From Neobacillus endophyticus (GTDB lineage Bacteria; Bacillota; Bacilli; Bacillales; Cytobacillaceae), in contig NZ_JABRWH010000001.1 in NCBI RefSeq assembly GCF_013248975.1, forward strand, positions 2,934,001 through 2,998,000: a DNA stretch of 64,000 bases, written 5' to 3'. The first letter of the stretch is position 1. Each line of letters opens with the position of its first letter. The position numbers and the translations under genes are program-made. Below are positions 16,574 through 24,294 of this stretch, piece by piece. The notes below the pieces were generated by a model. The model had not been told where the DNA came from. It saw only the letters and a program-made list of their open reading frames with translations, and ran no database searches.

Positions 16574-16879
16574 TTACAACTTTCTTGCAGCATCTAACTC
16601 ATCTACATAAGTTTTTGCTTCCTTCAATGAGAAATCAAGATGAGTACGTACCAATTTTATTGCTTTAATCTTCTGTCCTTCCTGAAGTAGTTGCAAAATT
16701 TCTTTTCGCAATGGTTCATTATCGAACTCGCAACCCAATTGCTTTGCGATTAAAATCAAATTCTTATTAATTTCCCTTTGTCGACGTGCAACGCCCTCAA
16801 AACCTCGTCGAATTGTCTCTGAAAGCCCCCCAATAATAAAGATGGCAATTATGATGACCCAATACCAATTATTCACCAA
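16574..16879 (-). CDS. membrane-anchored protein with ribosomal L7/L12 C-terminal-like domain
   Basis: 101 residues. The N-terminus has one membrane helix (YWVIIIAIFIIGGLSETI). A basic linker (RRQREINKNLILIAKQLG) leads to KKIKAIKLVRTHLDFSLKEA-type sequence: here GQKIKAIKLVRTHLDFSLKE then AKTYVDELDA. The last part matches the C-terminal helix-strand-helix of L7/L12. Small Bacillus proteins of this kind are often annotated as ribosomal L7/L12, but the membrane anchor argues against a ribosomal role. Function unknown. Confidence 0.75.
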   Translation of the reverse strand: MVNNWYWVIIIAIFIIGGLSETIRRGFEGVARRQREINKNLILIAKQLGCEFDNEPLRKEILQLLQEGQKIKAIKLVRTHLDFSLKEAKTYVDELDAARKL

Positions 16880-17044
16880 AATAGCTTAACTCCTTTTATT
16901 TAAATTTCGTATAACAAAAGAAAAACACTTAGAAGCCATAAATCTAACAAAATTACCCATATAAGGATTTATTTTACCGTAATATTGAAATAATTCATAC
17001 TTGTTTATATAGAGATACTTTAAAAATATAAGAGTCTATTCTAG

Positions 17045-17080
17045 AATCGGTCGCGATTGTTCAAAATGAACAGTCGCTTT
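17045..17080 (+). repeat. dispersed 3' repeat variant with hairpin
   Basis: AATCGGTCGC at 17045 runs into GCGATTGTTCA-AAA-TGAACAGTCGC, an 11-bp stem with one mismatch followed by TTTCC. It is a variant of the AATCGGGCGC core fused to its own terminator-like hairpin. No plus-strand gene directly precedes it. Confidence 0.65.
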
Positions 17081-17179
17081 CCTTGTTCCACGAAGCAGCT
17101 TAGCCAAAAAGGAGAAATAAAGCTATATAGAGAATATTTCATACCTAAGTAAGACTGCTAGCCAATTGGGAGGATAAAA

Positions 17180-17347
17180 ATGGACGGTGTAACTTTGGTT
17201 TCCATTATTTTAATTTCAATAGCAATATTCGATTTTCTAATATCGAGGAAGATTAGGGATAAAAAAAAAAGTGTCCAATTTAAAATATGGCTATATTCAG
17301 TTACATCTATCGCTTTATTCGTAGGTTATTTAATTTCAAAGGCTTAA
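17180..17347 (+). CDS. small membrane protein, 55 aa
   Basis: A short gene with GGGAGGATAAAA before its ATG. The product has two membrane helices, VTLVSIILISIAIFDFLI and IWLYSVTSIALFVGYLIS. They are separated by the basic loop SRKIRDKKKSVQFK, so both ends probably face outward. The strong ribosome binding site and coherent topology support it as real. No function can be given. Confidence 0.65.
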   Translation: MDGVTLVSIILISIAIFDFLISRKIRDKKKSVQFKIWLYSVTSIALFVGYLISKA

Positions 17348-17449
17348 CATTATTCTTATTCTAATGGACTTATTTTGTAATTATTGTAATTAAGCTAAAT
17401 GGCATGATAATGGAATTAAACGTCCAATATACTTCTTTGGAGGTGTAAA

Positions 17450-17980
17450 ATGATCTATTTAGAAACGTCGAGATTGCAATTACGTGACTGGGAAGAAACC
17501 GATTTAGAGCCATTTAGCCGACTAAATGCGGATGAAAAGGTTATGAGGTATTTTCCTAAAACCTTATCATCCGAAGAAACAAATGTGTTCTATAAATCAA
17601 TTATATCCGAGTTTAAAGAATGTGGGTTTGGGTTGTATGCAGTGGAAGTAAAGGAAAATAAAGAGTTTATAGGGTTTATAGGATTTCATAGGGCAACATT
17701 TGAGGCTGATTTTACACCGTGTATAGAAATTGGATGGCGACTAAAAAAAGAGGCATGGGGAAAAGGATATGCAACTGAGGGGGCTACAGCTTGTTTAGAA
17801 TATGGATTTAAAGAATTGGATTTTAGTGATATTTATAGTTTTACAGCCGATGTTAATCAGCCTTCGAAAAACGTAATGATAAAAATCGGTATGAATTTTA
17901 TTAAAACTTTTAATCACCCGAAAGTTGAGGAAAATAGTCCATTAAGAAAACATGTTCTATTTCAAATAAATCAAAAATAA
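17450..17980 (+). CDS. GNAT N-acetyltransferase, RimJ/RimL-like
   Basis: 176 residues, with TTGGAGGTGTAAA before the ATG. Typical start ETSRLQLRDWEETDLEPFSR. Acetyl-CoA site: IEIGWRLKKEAWGKGYATEG (Q/R-x-x-G-x-G/A-like GKGYA). Then ELDFSDIYSFTADVNQPSKN and VMIKIGMNFIK. The Acetyltransf_3 group acetylates protein N-termini or small amines; the substrate cannot be predicted. Single-gene unit followed by the dispersed repeat. Confidence 0.88.
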   Translation: MIYLETSRLQLRDWEETDLEPFSRLNADEKVMRYFPKTLSSEETNVFYKSIISEFKECGFGLYAVEVKENKEFIGFIGFHRATFEADFTPCIEIGWRLKKEAWGKGYATEGATACLEYGFKELDFSDIYSFTADVNQPSKNVMIKIGMNFIKTFNHPKVEENSPLRKHVLFQINQK

Positions 17981-18070
17981 ATCTGTTTTAGGGAAATCAT
18001 AGTTCAAGAAAAAGTAATTGGTCGTAAGTTCGAGCATACTGTTCAATAAATTTAAACCTTTTTATTCCGT

Positions 18071-18103
18071 AATCGGGCGCTTTAGTTCAACAAGAACTGT
18101 CAT
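18071..18103 (+). repeat. dispersed 3' repeat with short hairpin
   Basis: AATCGGGCGC followed by TTTAGTTCAACAAGAACTGT, where AGTTC pairs with GAACT. It lies 90 bp after the GNAT stop. The rest of 17981-18311 holds no convincing gene. Confidence 0.75.
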
Positions 18104-18311
18104 TTTAATTGAGTCTTTTGCTGCGCAGTACAACGATACTATGAATGAAAGAAAATATAAGATGACTGTTAAATGGTTTAGATGTACGTTGTAGTTGGCG
18201 TCTTTGTTTAGTATTAATTTTGGCAACGGTCTCTGAGCGGTAGTCTTTTGAGCGGTTTGGTATTTCGGATTAGCAGAGAAAAGTTGTTATACCCTACTCG
18301 AAATATGGAGC

Positions 18312-18342
18312 TTGACTTCAACTAGGGTTTAAGTCCTATAAT
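18312..18342 (+). promoter_or_regulatory. MerR-type promoter (19-bp spacer)
   Basis: TTGACT at 18312-18317 and TATAAT at 18337-18342 are separated by 19 bp, the over-long spacing typical of MerR-family promoters. The spacer region holds the dyad ACTTCAAC-TAGG-GTTTAAGT. It precedes the SDR gene by about 115 bp. No MerR gene is adjacent; one lies at 27002. Confidence 0.7.
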
Positions 18343-18459
18343 GAACCTGATGCATCGTATCAGAGGATTTGAGGCGTTATGGAGAATGCTAATGATTCTG
18401 TAGTCCAAATTATCACGTGTTTGTATCCAAATAAAAAAACGAAAAGGGGCTCATTAACT

Positions 18460-19200
18460 ATGAAAGCACTTGTCACTGGCGCAAATAAAGGAATCGGTTT
18501 CGAAATCGCTCGAAGTCTTGGGAAGCGTGGCTATGACATTCTTGTTGGGGCACGTGATGAAGCCCGTGGGCAGGCAGCAGTCGAAAAACTTATCGCAGAA
18601 GACATACAAGCGACGTTCATCAAGATTGATTTGAATGATTTAGACAGCTTGCACGAAGCGGCTAAAATGGTTAACTCGCTCGATATTTTGGTCAATAATG
18701 CTGGAATTCCTGATAGTGTCAAACCTGGGCGCGCGGCGCTCGACCTCGCAAAGCATACCATGGACTATACAACTGAGGATCTACGCACGACGATGGAAAC
18801 GAATTTTCTAGGCACCCATGAACTCATGAAAAATCTGCTTTCATCTCTGACAGACAACGCGAAAATTGTCAACATCACCGTCCCAATTTCGCCGACCGAC
18901 TTTTGGCACCCGCTCGCTTACATTACGAGCAAAGCAGCACTCAATGTGATGACACTGACCTACGCTTACGAGTTCAAAAAAATGGGCAGCCATCGCCAGA
19001 TTTTCGGCATCATGCCTGGCGCTGTCGCAACCGACTTGAACGGCATGGAGGCTGGTGGACACGGCGGATTCGTCAAGTCTCCCGAAGCTGCCGGAGAGCT
19101 AAGTACCGACATTATTCTGTCTGATAAGAATCAAAATGGCCAAATTATTCAGTACGATGGTAAGATCGTTACAGATTATGAGATTCAGCTGAGAGGCTAG
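18460..19200 (+). CDS. short-chain dehydrogenase/reductase
   Basis: 246 residues from the ATG at 18460 (AAAAGGGG upstream); an in-frame ATG at 18379 lacks a site. Rossmann motif LVTGANKGIGFEIARSLG, then LDILVNNAGIPD, the catalytic region VNITVPISP and Tyr-x-x-x-Lys in PLAYITSKAALNVM. The TGANKGIG form is common in carbonyl-reductase-like SDRs acting on reactive carbonyls. Codon use is clearly richer in G and C than in neighbours (for example GGGCGCGCGGCGCTCGACCT), which suggests recent transfer. A MerR-type promoter lies upstream. Confidence 0.87.
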   Translation: MKALVTGANKGIGFEIARSLGKRGYDILVGARDEARGQAAVEKLIAEDIQATFIKIDLNDLDSLHEAAKMVNSLDILVNNAGIPDSVKPGRAALDLAKHTMDYTTEDLRTTMETNFLGTHELMKNLLSSLTDNAKIVNITVPISPTDFWHPLAYITSKAALNVMTLTYAYEFKKMGSHRQIFGIMPGAVATDLNGMEAGGHGGFVKSPEAAGELSTDIILSDKNQNGQIIQYDGKIVTDYEIQLRG

Positions 19201-19351
19201 AAATATCAAAGCTCTGTCATTGATACGACTTCGCACGTTCACTTTGCCCAAAGAAAATAAAGTATTAGACTGGATGTCTTTATTACACGCGGCTTTTCCA
19301 ATCGACAATCCGTCAGTCCATAAAATAAATATTAGACTGACCCTAGAAATT

Positions 19352-19404
19352 GAAACAGCGACAGCCCAGGACAAGAAAATAAAGTCCTAGACTGTCGCTG
19401 TTTC
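19352..19404. terminator. long hairpin, bidirectional terminator
   Basis: GAAACAGCGACAG pairs with CTGTCGCTGTTTC (13 bp) around a partly paired centre (AGGAC/GTCCT). It lies between the convergent SDR and OYE genes. T-runs are short, so termination strength is uncertain. Confidence 0.6.
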
Positions 19405-19544
19405 ACTCAACTATAGTTCCCAGTTAGCATAATGATTCACTGTATTCAACAAAGGTGATTCTTTGCATGAGTTGTTTTCTTATTACTTTTGGCCAATAGT
19501 AGGCCGCCTCAAAACAAGGTTAGATCCCGAATAATTCGGCAATA

Positions 19545-20606
19545 TTAGTACAAAACATTAGCTGATTCTGCAGTAAACGGTATTAACTCGCTCCATTGGC
19601 CATCACGAAGCTTGACTGCCCAAGCGGGATCAGCCAGTAAGGATCTTCCTACGGATACCAAATCAAATTCCTCCCGAGCCAGTCTCTCAATCAGTTTGTC
19701 GATACTGGAGATCTCTGCCCCTGAGCCTTTTCCTTCACCTAAGTAAGTTATGACGTCACTGTCCAGCCCAACCGATCCAACCGTTATGGTTGGTTTGCCA
19801 GTCAGCTTCTTGACCCAACCTGCCAGATTCAGATCAGAACCGTCGAACTCGGGCTCCCAGAAGCGGCGGGTGGAGCAGTGGAATACGTCCACACCGGCTC
19901 TAACCAGCGGCGTGAGAAATTGGTCGAGCTGCTCGGGCGTTTCAGCCAGCTTGGCCGTAAAATCGGAAGATTTCCATTGAGACAGTCTCAGCACGATCGG
20001 AAAATTCGGTCCGACGGCCCGACGGCAAGCCTCAATTACCTCAACAGCAAACTGTGTTCGCGATACGATATCACCGCCATAACGGTCAGTGCGCTGATTC
20101 GTTTTTTTCCAGAAAAATTGATCGAGCAGGAATCCATGTGCACCTTGGAGTTCAATACCGTCAAAACCAAGGCGTTGGGCATCGGCTGCCGCCTGCGCGA
20201 ACGCTTCAATCATTTTCGTAATCTCTGCCTCCGTAAGCTCTGTCACGTTACGGTTTGGATCTGTGCTGCCCGCATGGAATAATTGCGGAATAATCTTACC
20301 ACCAGCTGCATGAACTTCTTCCACTACCTTTAACCACCCAAGCAGTGCTTTTTCCCCATAAAAGTGCGGCAAATTGACACCAGGCTGCTGATGAGCATCC
20401 GGATGGTTCACAACCGTTCCCTCCGTCACAATAAGACCTACACCATTCTCGGCCCTACGCCGATAATAGGCAGCGACATCCGAGCCTGGAATGCCCTCAG
20501 GGGAAAAAGCGCGTGTCATCGGAGCCATCACGATGCGGCTTTGTAGTGTCATATTCCTTACGACAACAGGTTTAAACAATTCCTGAACTGATTGATTTGT
20601 ATTCAT
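19545..20606 (-). CDS. Old Yellow Enzyme-type NADH:flavin oxidoreductase (alkene reductase)
   Basis: 353 residues from the ATG at 20606 (GGAGGAAATC just upstream; a longer TTG start overlaps that site). FMN-binding TIM barrel: LFKPVVVRNMTLQSRIVMAP, GAHGFLLDQFFWKKTNQRTD, DRYGG, then VGSVGLDSDVITYL and VSVGRSLLADPAWAVKL. OYEs reduce C=C bonds of electrophilic enones with NAD(P)H. GC-rich codons match the SDR next door. It is divergent from an HxlR-type gene, so induction by electrophiles is plausible. Confidence 0.92.
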   Translation of the reverse strand: MNTNQSVQELFKPVVVRNMTLQSRIVMAPMTRAFSPEGIPGSDVAAYYRRRAENGVGLIVTEGTVVNHPDAHQQPGVNLPHFYGEKALLGWLKVVEEVHAAGGKIIPQLFHAGSTDPNRNVTELTEAEITKMIEAFAQAAADAQRLGFDGIELQGAHGFLLDQFFWKKTNQRTDRYGGDIVSRTQFAVEVIEACRRAVGPNFPIVLRLSQWKSSDFTAKLAETPEQLDQFLTPLVRAGVDVFHCSTRRFWEPEFDGSDLNLAGWVKKLTGKPTITVGSVGLDSDVITYLGEGKGSGAEISSIDKLIERLAREEFDLVSVGRSLLADPAWAVKLRDGQWSELIPFTAESANVLY

Positions 20607-20659
20607 GATTTCCTCCAACAATGTAATAATTTACTTCCTGGACTGATCATATAATATAT

Positions 20660-20676
20660 ACTTAATTATCGTAAGT
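20660..20676. promoter_or_regulatory. inverted repeat in the OYE/HxlR divergent promoter
   Basis: ACTTA-ATTATCG-TAAGT, 5-bp arms, lies between the two divergent genes close to a TATAGT -10-like box at 20693. Candidate HxlR operator; HxlR regulators usually sit next to their target. Confidence 0.45.
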
Positions 20677-20730
20677 AGGCACAATAATGTGGTATAGTAT
20701 GAAAAAAGGTACTGAAACGGAGGCCAACGT

Positions 20731-21090
20731 ATGCAAAAGACCCCTGTCCAATGTCAATTCGCTGAGACGCTTGATACGATCGTCGGCAAACGGAAGCCGC
20801 AAATCATCTATCTTTTGCTTCAAGGTGAACCTTTGCGGTTCAATGAGCTAAGAAGATTGCTGCCCAATATCACGCAAAGGATGCTTACGCTCTATCTGCG
20901 TGAATTGGAGGAGGAAGAGATCGTTAAACGAGTCGTTTATCCGCAAATCCCGCCGAAAGTGGAATACTCCATTACAGAATACGGCAAGAGTCTGTCTCAA
21001 ATATTGGAAGCCTTACATCAATGGGGAGCGGCCCATGCCGAGCGAAAACAGCTCAAAAAGGAGAATAATGAACAAACAGAAACGGACTAG
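20731..21090 (+). CDS. HxlR-family winged-helix regulator
   Basis: 119 residues, with ACGGAGGCCAACGT before the ATG. The HxlR domain runs from CQFAETLDTIVGKRKPQIIY through PLRFNELRRLLPNITQRMLT, LYLRELEEEEIVKRVVY, to VEYSITEYGKSL. The early cysteine (Cys8) could be a redox or electrophile sensor as in YodB/HypR relatives, which often control quinone and enone reductases. Divergent from the OYE gene, which it probably controls. Confidence 0.9.
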   Translation: MQKTPVQCQFAETLDTIVGKRKPQIIYLLLQGEPLRFNELRRLLPNITQRMLTLYLRELEEEEIVKRVVYPQIPPKVEYSITEYGKSLSQILEALHQWGAAHAERKQLKKENNEQTETD

Positions 21091-21115
21091 CGTTCGAAAT
21101 TACGCTAGTCCATTT
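21084..21115 (+). terminator. terminator overlapping the HxlR stop codon
   Basis: GGACTAGCG pairs with CGCTAGTCC; the HxlR stop TAG at 21088-21090 is inside the left arm. Followed by ATTTCATTC, a weak T-run. Confidence 0.6.
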
Positions 21116-21393
21116 CATTCTGCATCGAGTCCAGCACGAACAGCTTGCGCAGCGAAAGACTGAGGCAGAAAGACAACTGGCAGACAAGGTCCTTCCCACC
21201 AAAACGGCGCATCGTTCTGTGATCCCACAAACCTCGTAGAAGCCCGTTAGCGCCGACTTTTCCGTTGAGCGTGGCCCTTCCCGAACCCATGCCGGTCAAC
21301 GCGTTATTGAAGGCTTCTTCGAGATTTCCCCCGTAAAAACTTGCCCTTATTTGTGATACGGTTCAAGTTAATAGCTCCAATCATCTTATTAAA
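21116..21393. other. GC-rich segment without a recognisable gene
   Basis: About 280 bp of unusually GC-rich DNA for this window, continuing the composition of the SDR-OYE-HxlR block. A reverse frame reads NGLLRGLWDHRTMRRFGGKD but has no ribosome binding site and no family I know. It may be the edge of the transferred block, cut by later events. The AT-rich background returns at about 21345. Confidence 0.4.
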
Positions 21394-21403
21394 AATAGGG
21401 CGC
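21394..21403 (+). repeat. dispersed 3' repeat, degenerate core
   Basis: AATAGGGCGC followed by TTTAAATG, one base from the AATCGGGCGC core. It lies at the right edge of the GC-rich block. Confidence 0.5.
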
Positions 21404-21506
21404 TTTAAATGAATATGGGTTGTCATAATCTCATTAAAGTAATTCTTTTTATTATATGAACCACAAATAACGATCAACATAAAAAAGCCGTAGGAGATTA
21501 GAGACT

Positions 21507-22142
21507 ATGAATATTAAGCAGGTAGCTGATATATTAGGACAGGAAAGAATCCAAGTGGAGGTAACGGCAGATTCGCTCCATGTGATTCCTTCTTTTCAGG
21601 ACGAAAATATATACAAGCTAGAGAAAAGGGGAAACCAGAGGATCTATTTATTTATCCAATATGAAAGAGGCAGTGGAAAGGAAACCATTCTTGAAACTTT
21701 CCAATCTGAAGAAGAGGCTGCTATTTATTTTCTTCTTGTCACATTACAATCCAGCTTTTATCACAATTACATTTTTCCAAACAAAGAAAAAAATGCTTCA
21801 TTAAATATGGGCAATCCAAACTTTACGATTGCAGATTTACAAACGGCCTTAAGTTCCCTTCATGTCGGACATGTAAACTATAGCATTTACGATGAAGCCA
21901 CAGTTCCTCATAGTAAACATCTATCTCGAGTTACTCCATCTGAATCAAAGGTTCAATTCATCGGAAAAAATAATCAAGTAGTCATTGAAACAATGGAATT
22001 AGAAAACTGGGACGCTTATTCCGTTATGTTTGATTTCGTTTATTTGCTTGCTTTACTGGATGAAATCGTCAATCGTCTCGTGCAGGCAAATCAATTAAAG
22101 GGTTTGTCAGATGATGAAATCGCGACGTTCTTAACTGCATAG
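21507..22142 (+). CDS. hypothetical protein, 211 aa
   Basis: Soluble acidic protein with a TAGGAGATTAGAGACT leader before the ATG. The N-terminal part (MNIKQVADILGQERIQVEVT) looks like a helix-turn, then comes a beta-rich stretch (LEKRGNQRIYLFIQYERG) and helical segments (EEEAAIYFLLVTLQSSFYH). The end (MFDFVYLLALLDEIVNRLVQ) is a hydrophobic helix without membrane-like length. Shape and size recall immunity or SMI1-like proteins, but I cannot assign a family. Single-gene unit, repeat after it. Confidence 0.65.
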   Translation: MNIKQVADILGQERIQVEVTADSLHVIPSFQDENIYKLEKRGNQRIYLFIQYERGSGKETILETFQSEEEAAIYFLLVTLQSSFYHNYIFPNKEKNASLNMGNPNFTIADLQTALSSLHVGHVNYSIYDEATVPHSKHLSRVTPSESKVQFIGKNNQVVIETMELENWDAYSVMFDFVYLLALLDEIVNRLVQANQLKGLSDDEIATFLTA

Positions 22143-22250
22143 GTTCATCTTCAGTAGATGCTGCAATCTTGTTCAAGGAAAGTGTGCCTATCATTGGTTT
22201 TTTAAAGCAATTTAAGTTAAAAGTTTATTTTATTGTTTAAATTGGAGCCT

Positions 22251-22297
22251 TATTTTCAACAATCGGGCGCGATTCTTCAACAGAATTGTGCTCTTTC
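22251..22297 (+). repeat. dispersed 3' repeat with hairpin, copy C
   Basis: TATTTTCAACAATCGGGCGC then GATTCTTCAACAGAATTGTG. GCGCGATTC pairs with GAATTGTGC (G-U pairs), followed by TCTTTC. Nearly the same hairpin recurs at 31783. Confidence 0.8.
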
Positions 22298-22416
22298 TAT
22301 GTTTAGATTGCTTATGAATATTTATATACATAGATATTCTATGTAATGATGTGATATATTTTATTAGGTTAGATAAAGTCTTACTTAATAACTCTAAACA
22401 AGTAGGGAGGACGATT

Positions 22417-23157
22417 ATGTTGATAGCTGATGATGAGATCGAATATCAATTGGAGCGCACCAAGGTTCTATCAGGTGCGGGATGTTTAATAGTAGGCTTT
22501 ATACTACTAGTTGCCATTATTTATTCGGTGTTTGTATTAACCTCAAAGGTTAACCAGAAACCTGAAGATACATATCTGGTTGTAAGCAAATCTCCTAAAC
22601 AAAACCATACAATTAAAGTGGTACAAAAAGGTACTCTTTCTTTTGGTGATCCAAATGTTGTGATTTCGTACGAAAATTTTAAAATCCAGCGGGTAATCAA
22701 TAATCATAGGAAAAGTCTAATGTCCTCTGATATATCGATAAATTGGAAAAACAATGATGAAGCGACGATTCTTCTATCAGGAGAGAGACAAGATCCAGAA
22801 GTAATTGAATTTAATGTTCCAGACAAAGTTTCAAATTCTAATCCATTTCAAGTTGTCCAAAAAGAATTAGGGCTATTCCCTTTTAAAAAAAGCGAATCTC
22901 CTAATCATGTCAATGTCGTGGAATTAAGGAAGCTCACCTATTCAAAAGGGATGTTGCATTACAACGATAACGTCCCTATACAGGTTTATTACGGAAAAGT
23001 GAGAGGGGAATTACGAAAATACAGTGAATTTTCAGGAAGTAACCCATACATTATCTCCTCTTTCAATATCTATTGGAAAGATGATAAACATGTTACCATT
23101 TTTGGAGATCAATACGATAAAAGTGGTACAGAGTTCATGGAAGTGGAATTTAAATAA
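22417..23157 (+). CDS. membrane-anchored protein with two DUF5412-like repeats
   Basis: 246 residues from the ATG at 22417 (GGGAGG six bases upstream; an in-frame start at 22351 has none). A membrane helix follows the short N-terminus (GCLIVGFILLVAIIYSVFVL). Two similar outer halves follow: SKSPKQNHTIKVVQKGTLSF...ISINWKNNDEATILLSGE and RKLTYSKGMLHYNDNVPIQV...FNIYWKDDKHVTIFGDQ. The shared pattern of W-K-x-D-(x)n-A/V-x-I-x-G is like DUF5412-type proteins. Internal duplication is visible; function unknown. Confidence 0.65.
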   Translation: MLIADDEIEYQLERTKVLSGAGCLIVGFILLVAIIYSVFVLTSKVNQKPEDTYLVVSKSPKQNHTIKVVQKGTLSFGDPNVVISYENFKIQRVINNHRKSLMSSDISINWKNNDEATILLSGERQDPEVIEFNVPDKVSNSNPFQVVQKELGLFPFKKSESPNHVNVVELRKLTYSKGMLHYNDNVPIQVYYGKVRGELRKYSEFSGSNPYIISSFNIYWKDDKHVTIFGDQYDKSGTEFMEVEFK

Positions 23158-23320
23158 ATAATGGTCACTTTAGGTTCCCTTAAATAGCTCAAAGTTTATT
23201 AATAATAACAATATATCCAATAAGATCCTTAAGAAGTGCTTATTAATCTAAAAAGATTTTTGAATCAATTCATAAATTATACAAAATATCTTTCTTGATG
23301 TTCTTCAAATAAGAGTACTT

Positions 23321-23352
23321 TACTTCAATAACGATCTTCAACAATCGGGCGC
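23321..23352 (+). repeat. dispersed 3' repeat, copy D (full length)
   Basis: TACTTCAATAAC then GATCTTCAACAATCGGGCGC. Identical over 32 bp to the copy at 24098-24129. Confidence 0.9.
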
Positions 23353-23367
23353 AAGATTTGAAGAATT

Positions 23368-23393
23368 AATGGACTGTAGCAGCAGTCCATTTT
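23368..23393 (+). terminator. rho-independent terminator
   Basis: ATGGACTG-TAGCAG-CAGTCCAT followed by TTTATC. It lies 16 bp after repeat copy D. Confidence 0.75.
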
Positions 23394-23508
23394 ATCATGG
23401 TCCTTAATCCATAAAATGGCAGTAAAGTAAAAAAAGAAATCCAATTAACATCCCTATTTATTGATATAATAGTGGCATAAAATAAAAATGGTGCTGAGGG
23501 AAAAACAT

Positions 23509-24005
23509 GTGAGTAATAATATGAATGAATATATAGGGGTTTATTTTGAGCTTCCTGATAATGAAAATAAATTGACTGTTGATGTAGACAAAATATTAAA
23601 CTTCTTTGATTATCAGAAGTATCAATGGGAAGTAACTACGAGTGAAACGCATCCTATATTGAATAATGAAGTCGAAAATGGTGATTTATTTATGGTATTA
23701 AAATTATTAGTGGTATGGAACTGAAGAAGATACTGAAAGATAACGACTATTATTCAATTTTCCTAAGTTTACGTGGCTTTCCATTATCGTGTACATATGA
23801 AGATATAAATAATACCGACATAACAAATTTAATTGAGTTTTACAATAGTCATTGTGAATTTTATTTCTTAATAATTGATGCTTATTACTTTGGGATCTTA
23901 TTTAAGAACACAGACTTACTTGATATAGCCTATAAGCATATAAAGAATCTCGGTTACATTAATTTACGCCTAATAGAAAAAGGTGAAAAGTGGTATCTCG
24001 AATAA
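23509..24005 (+). pseudogene. DUF2691-family gene split by a frameshift
   Basis: GTG at 23509, eight bases after GAGGG (ATG at 23521 also possible). The first part reads YIGVYFELPDNENKLTVDVD to GDLFMVLK. Then a run of A shifts the frame, and IISGMELKKILKDNDYYSIF continues with GFPLSCTYEDINNTDIT and CEFYFLIIDAYYFGILF to 24005. Joined, it matches the recalled DUF2691 layout (FEIP...GM-LK...YY-IF...CE-LLLVD). The break is one base in AAAA near 23702, so it is either inactivated or a homopolymer misread. Function of the family unknown. Confidence 0.65.
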
Positions 24006-24097
24006 ATATAAAGTCCCTCATCAATATTTGGAATAACAAAGTTTTTTTCTTTGTCCGCAACTTTGTAATGTAATTCACTTAAAGTAACGGGAATCAT

Positions 24098-24129
24098 TAC
24101 TTCAATAACGATCTTCAACAATCGGGCGC
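24098..24129 (+). repeat. dispersed 3' repeat, copy E (full length)
   Basis: TACTTCAATAAC then GATCTTCAACAATCGGGCGC, the same 32 bp as copy D, running straight into a terminator stem. Confidence 0.9.
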
Positions 24130-24152
24130 TTTTCCAGAACAAGGAAAGCGTC
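24127..24152 (+). terminator. terminator fused to repeat copy E
   Basis: CGCTTTTCC-AGAACAA-GGAAAGCG; the CGC of the repeat core is the foot of the stem. Followed by TCATTATTAT. Confidence 0.7.
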
Positions 24153-24294
24153 ATTATTATGTATCCCAAGGGCTATGAGACTATACTGAAAATAGTTTTC
24201 TTAGATTGTTGAATAAGTCTTGTATAAAATTTACTCTTTTTGAGCATAATAGAATCAAGATTAATTGGTTCGTAATCAGGAGAGTGAAAGTGCA

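Noticed and set aside
21105-21299. A 64-codon reverse frame in the GC-rich scrap as a gene
   Set aside because: No ribosome binding site, no recognisable family, and it overlaps the HxlR terminator; long frames are expected by chance in GC-rich DNA.
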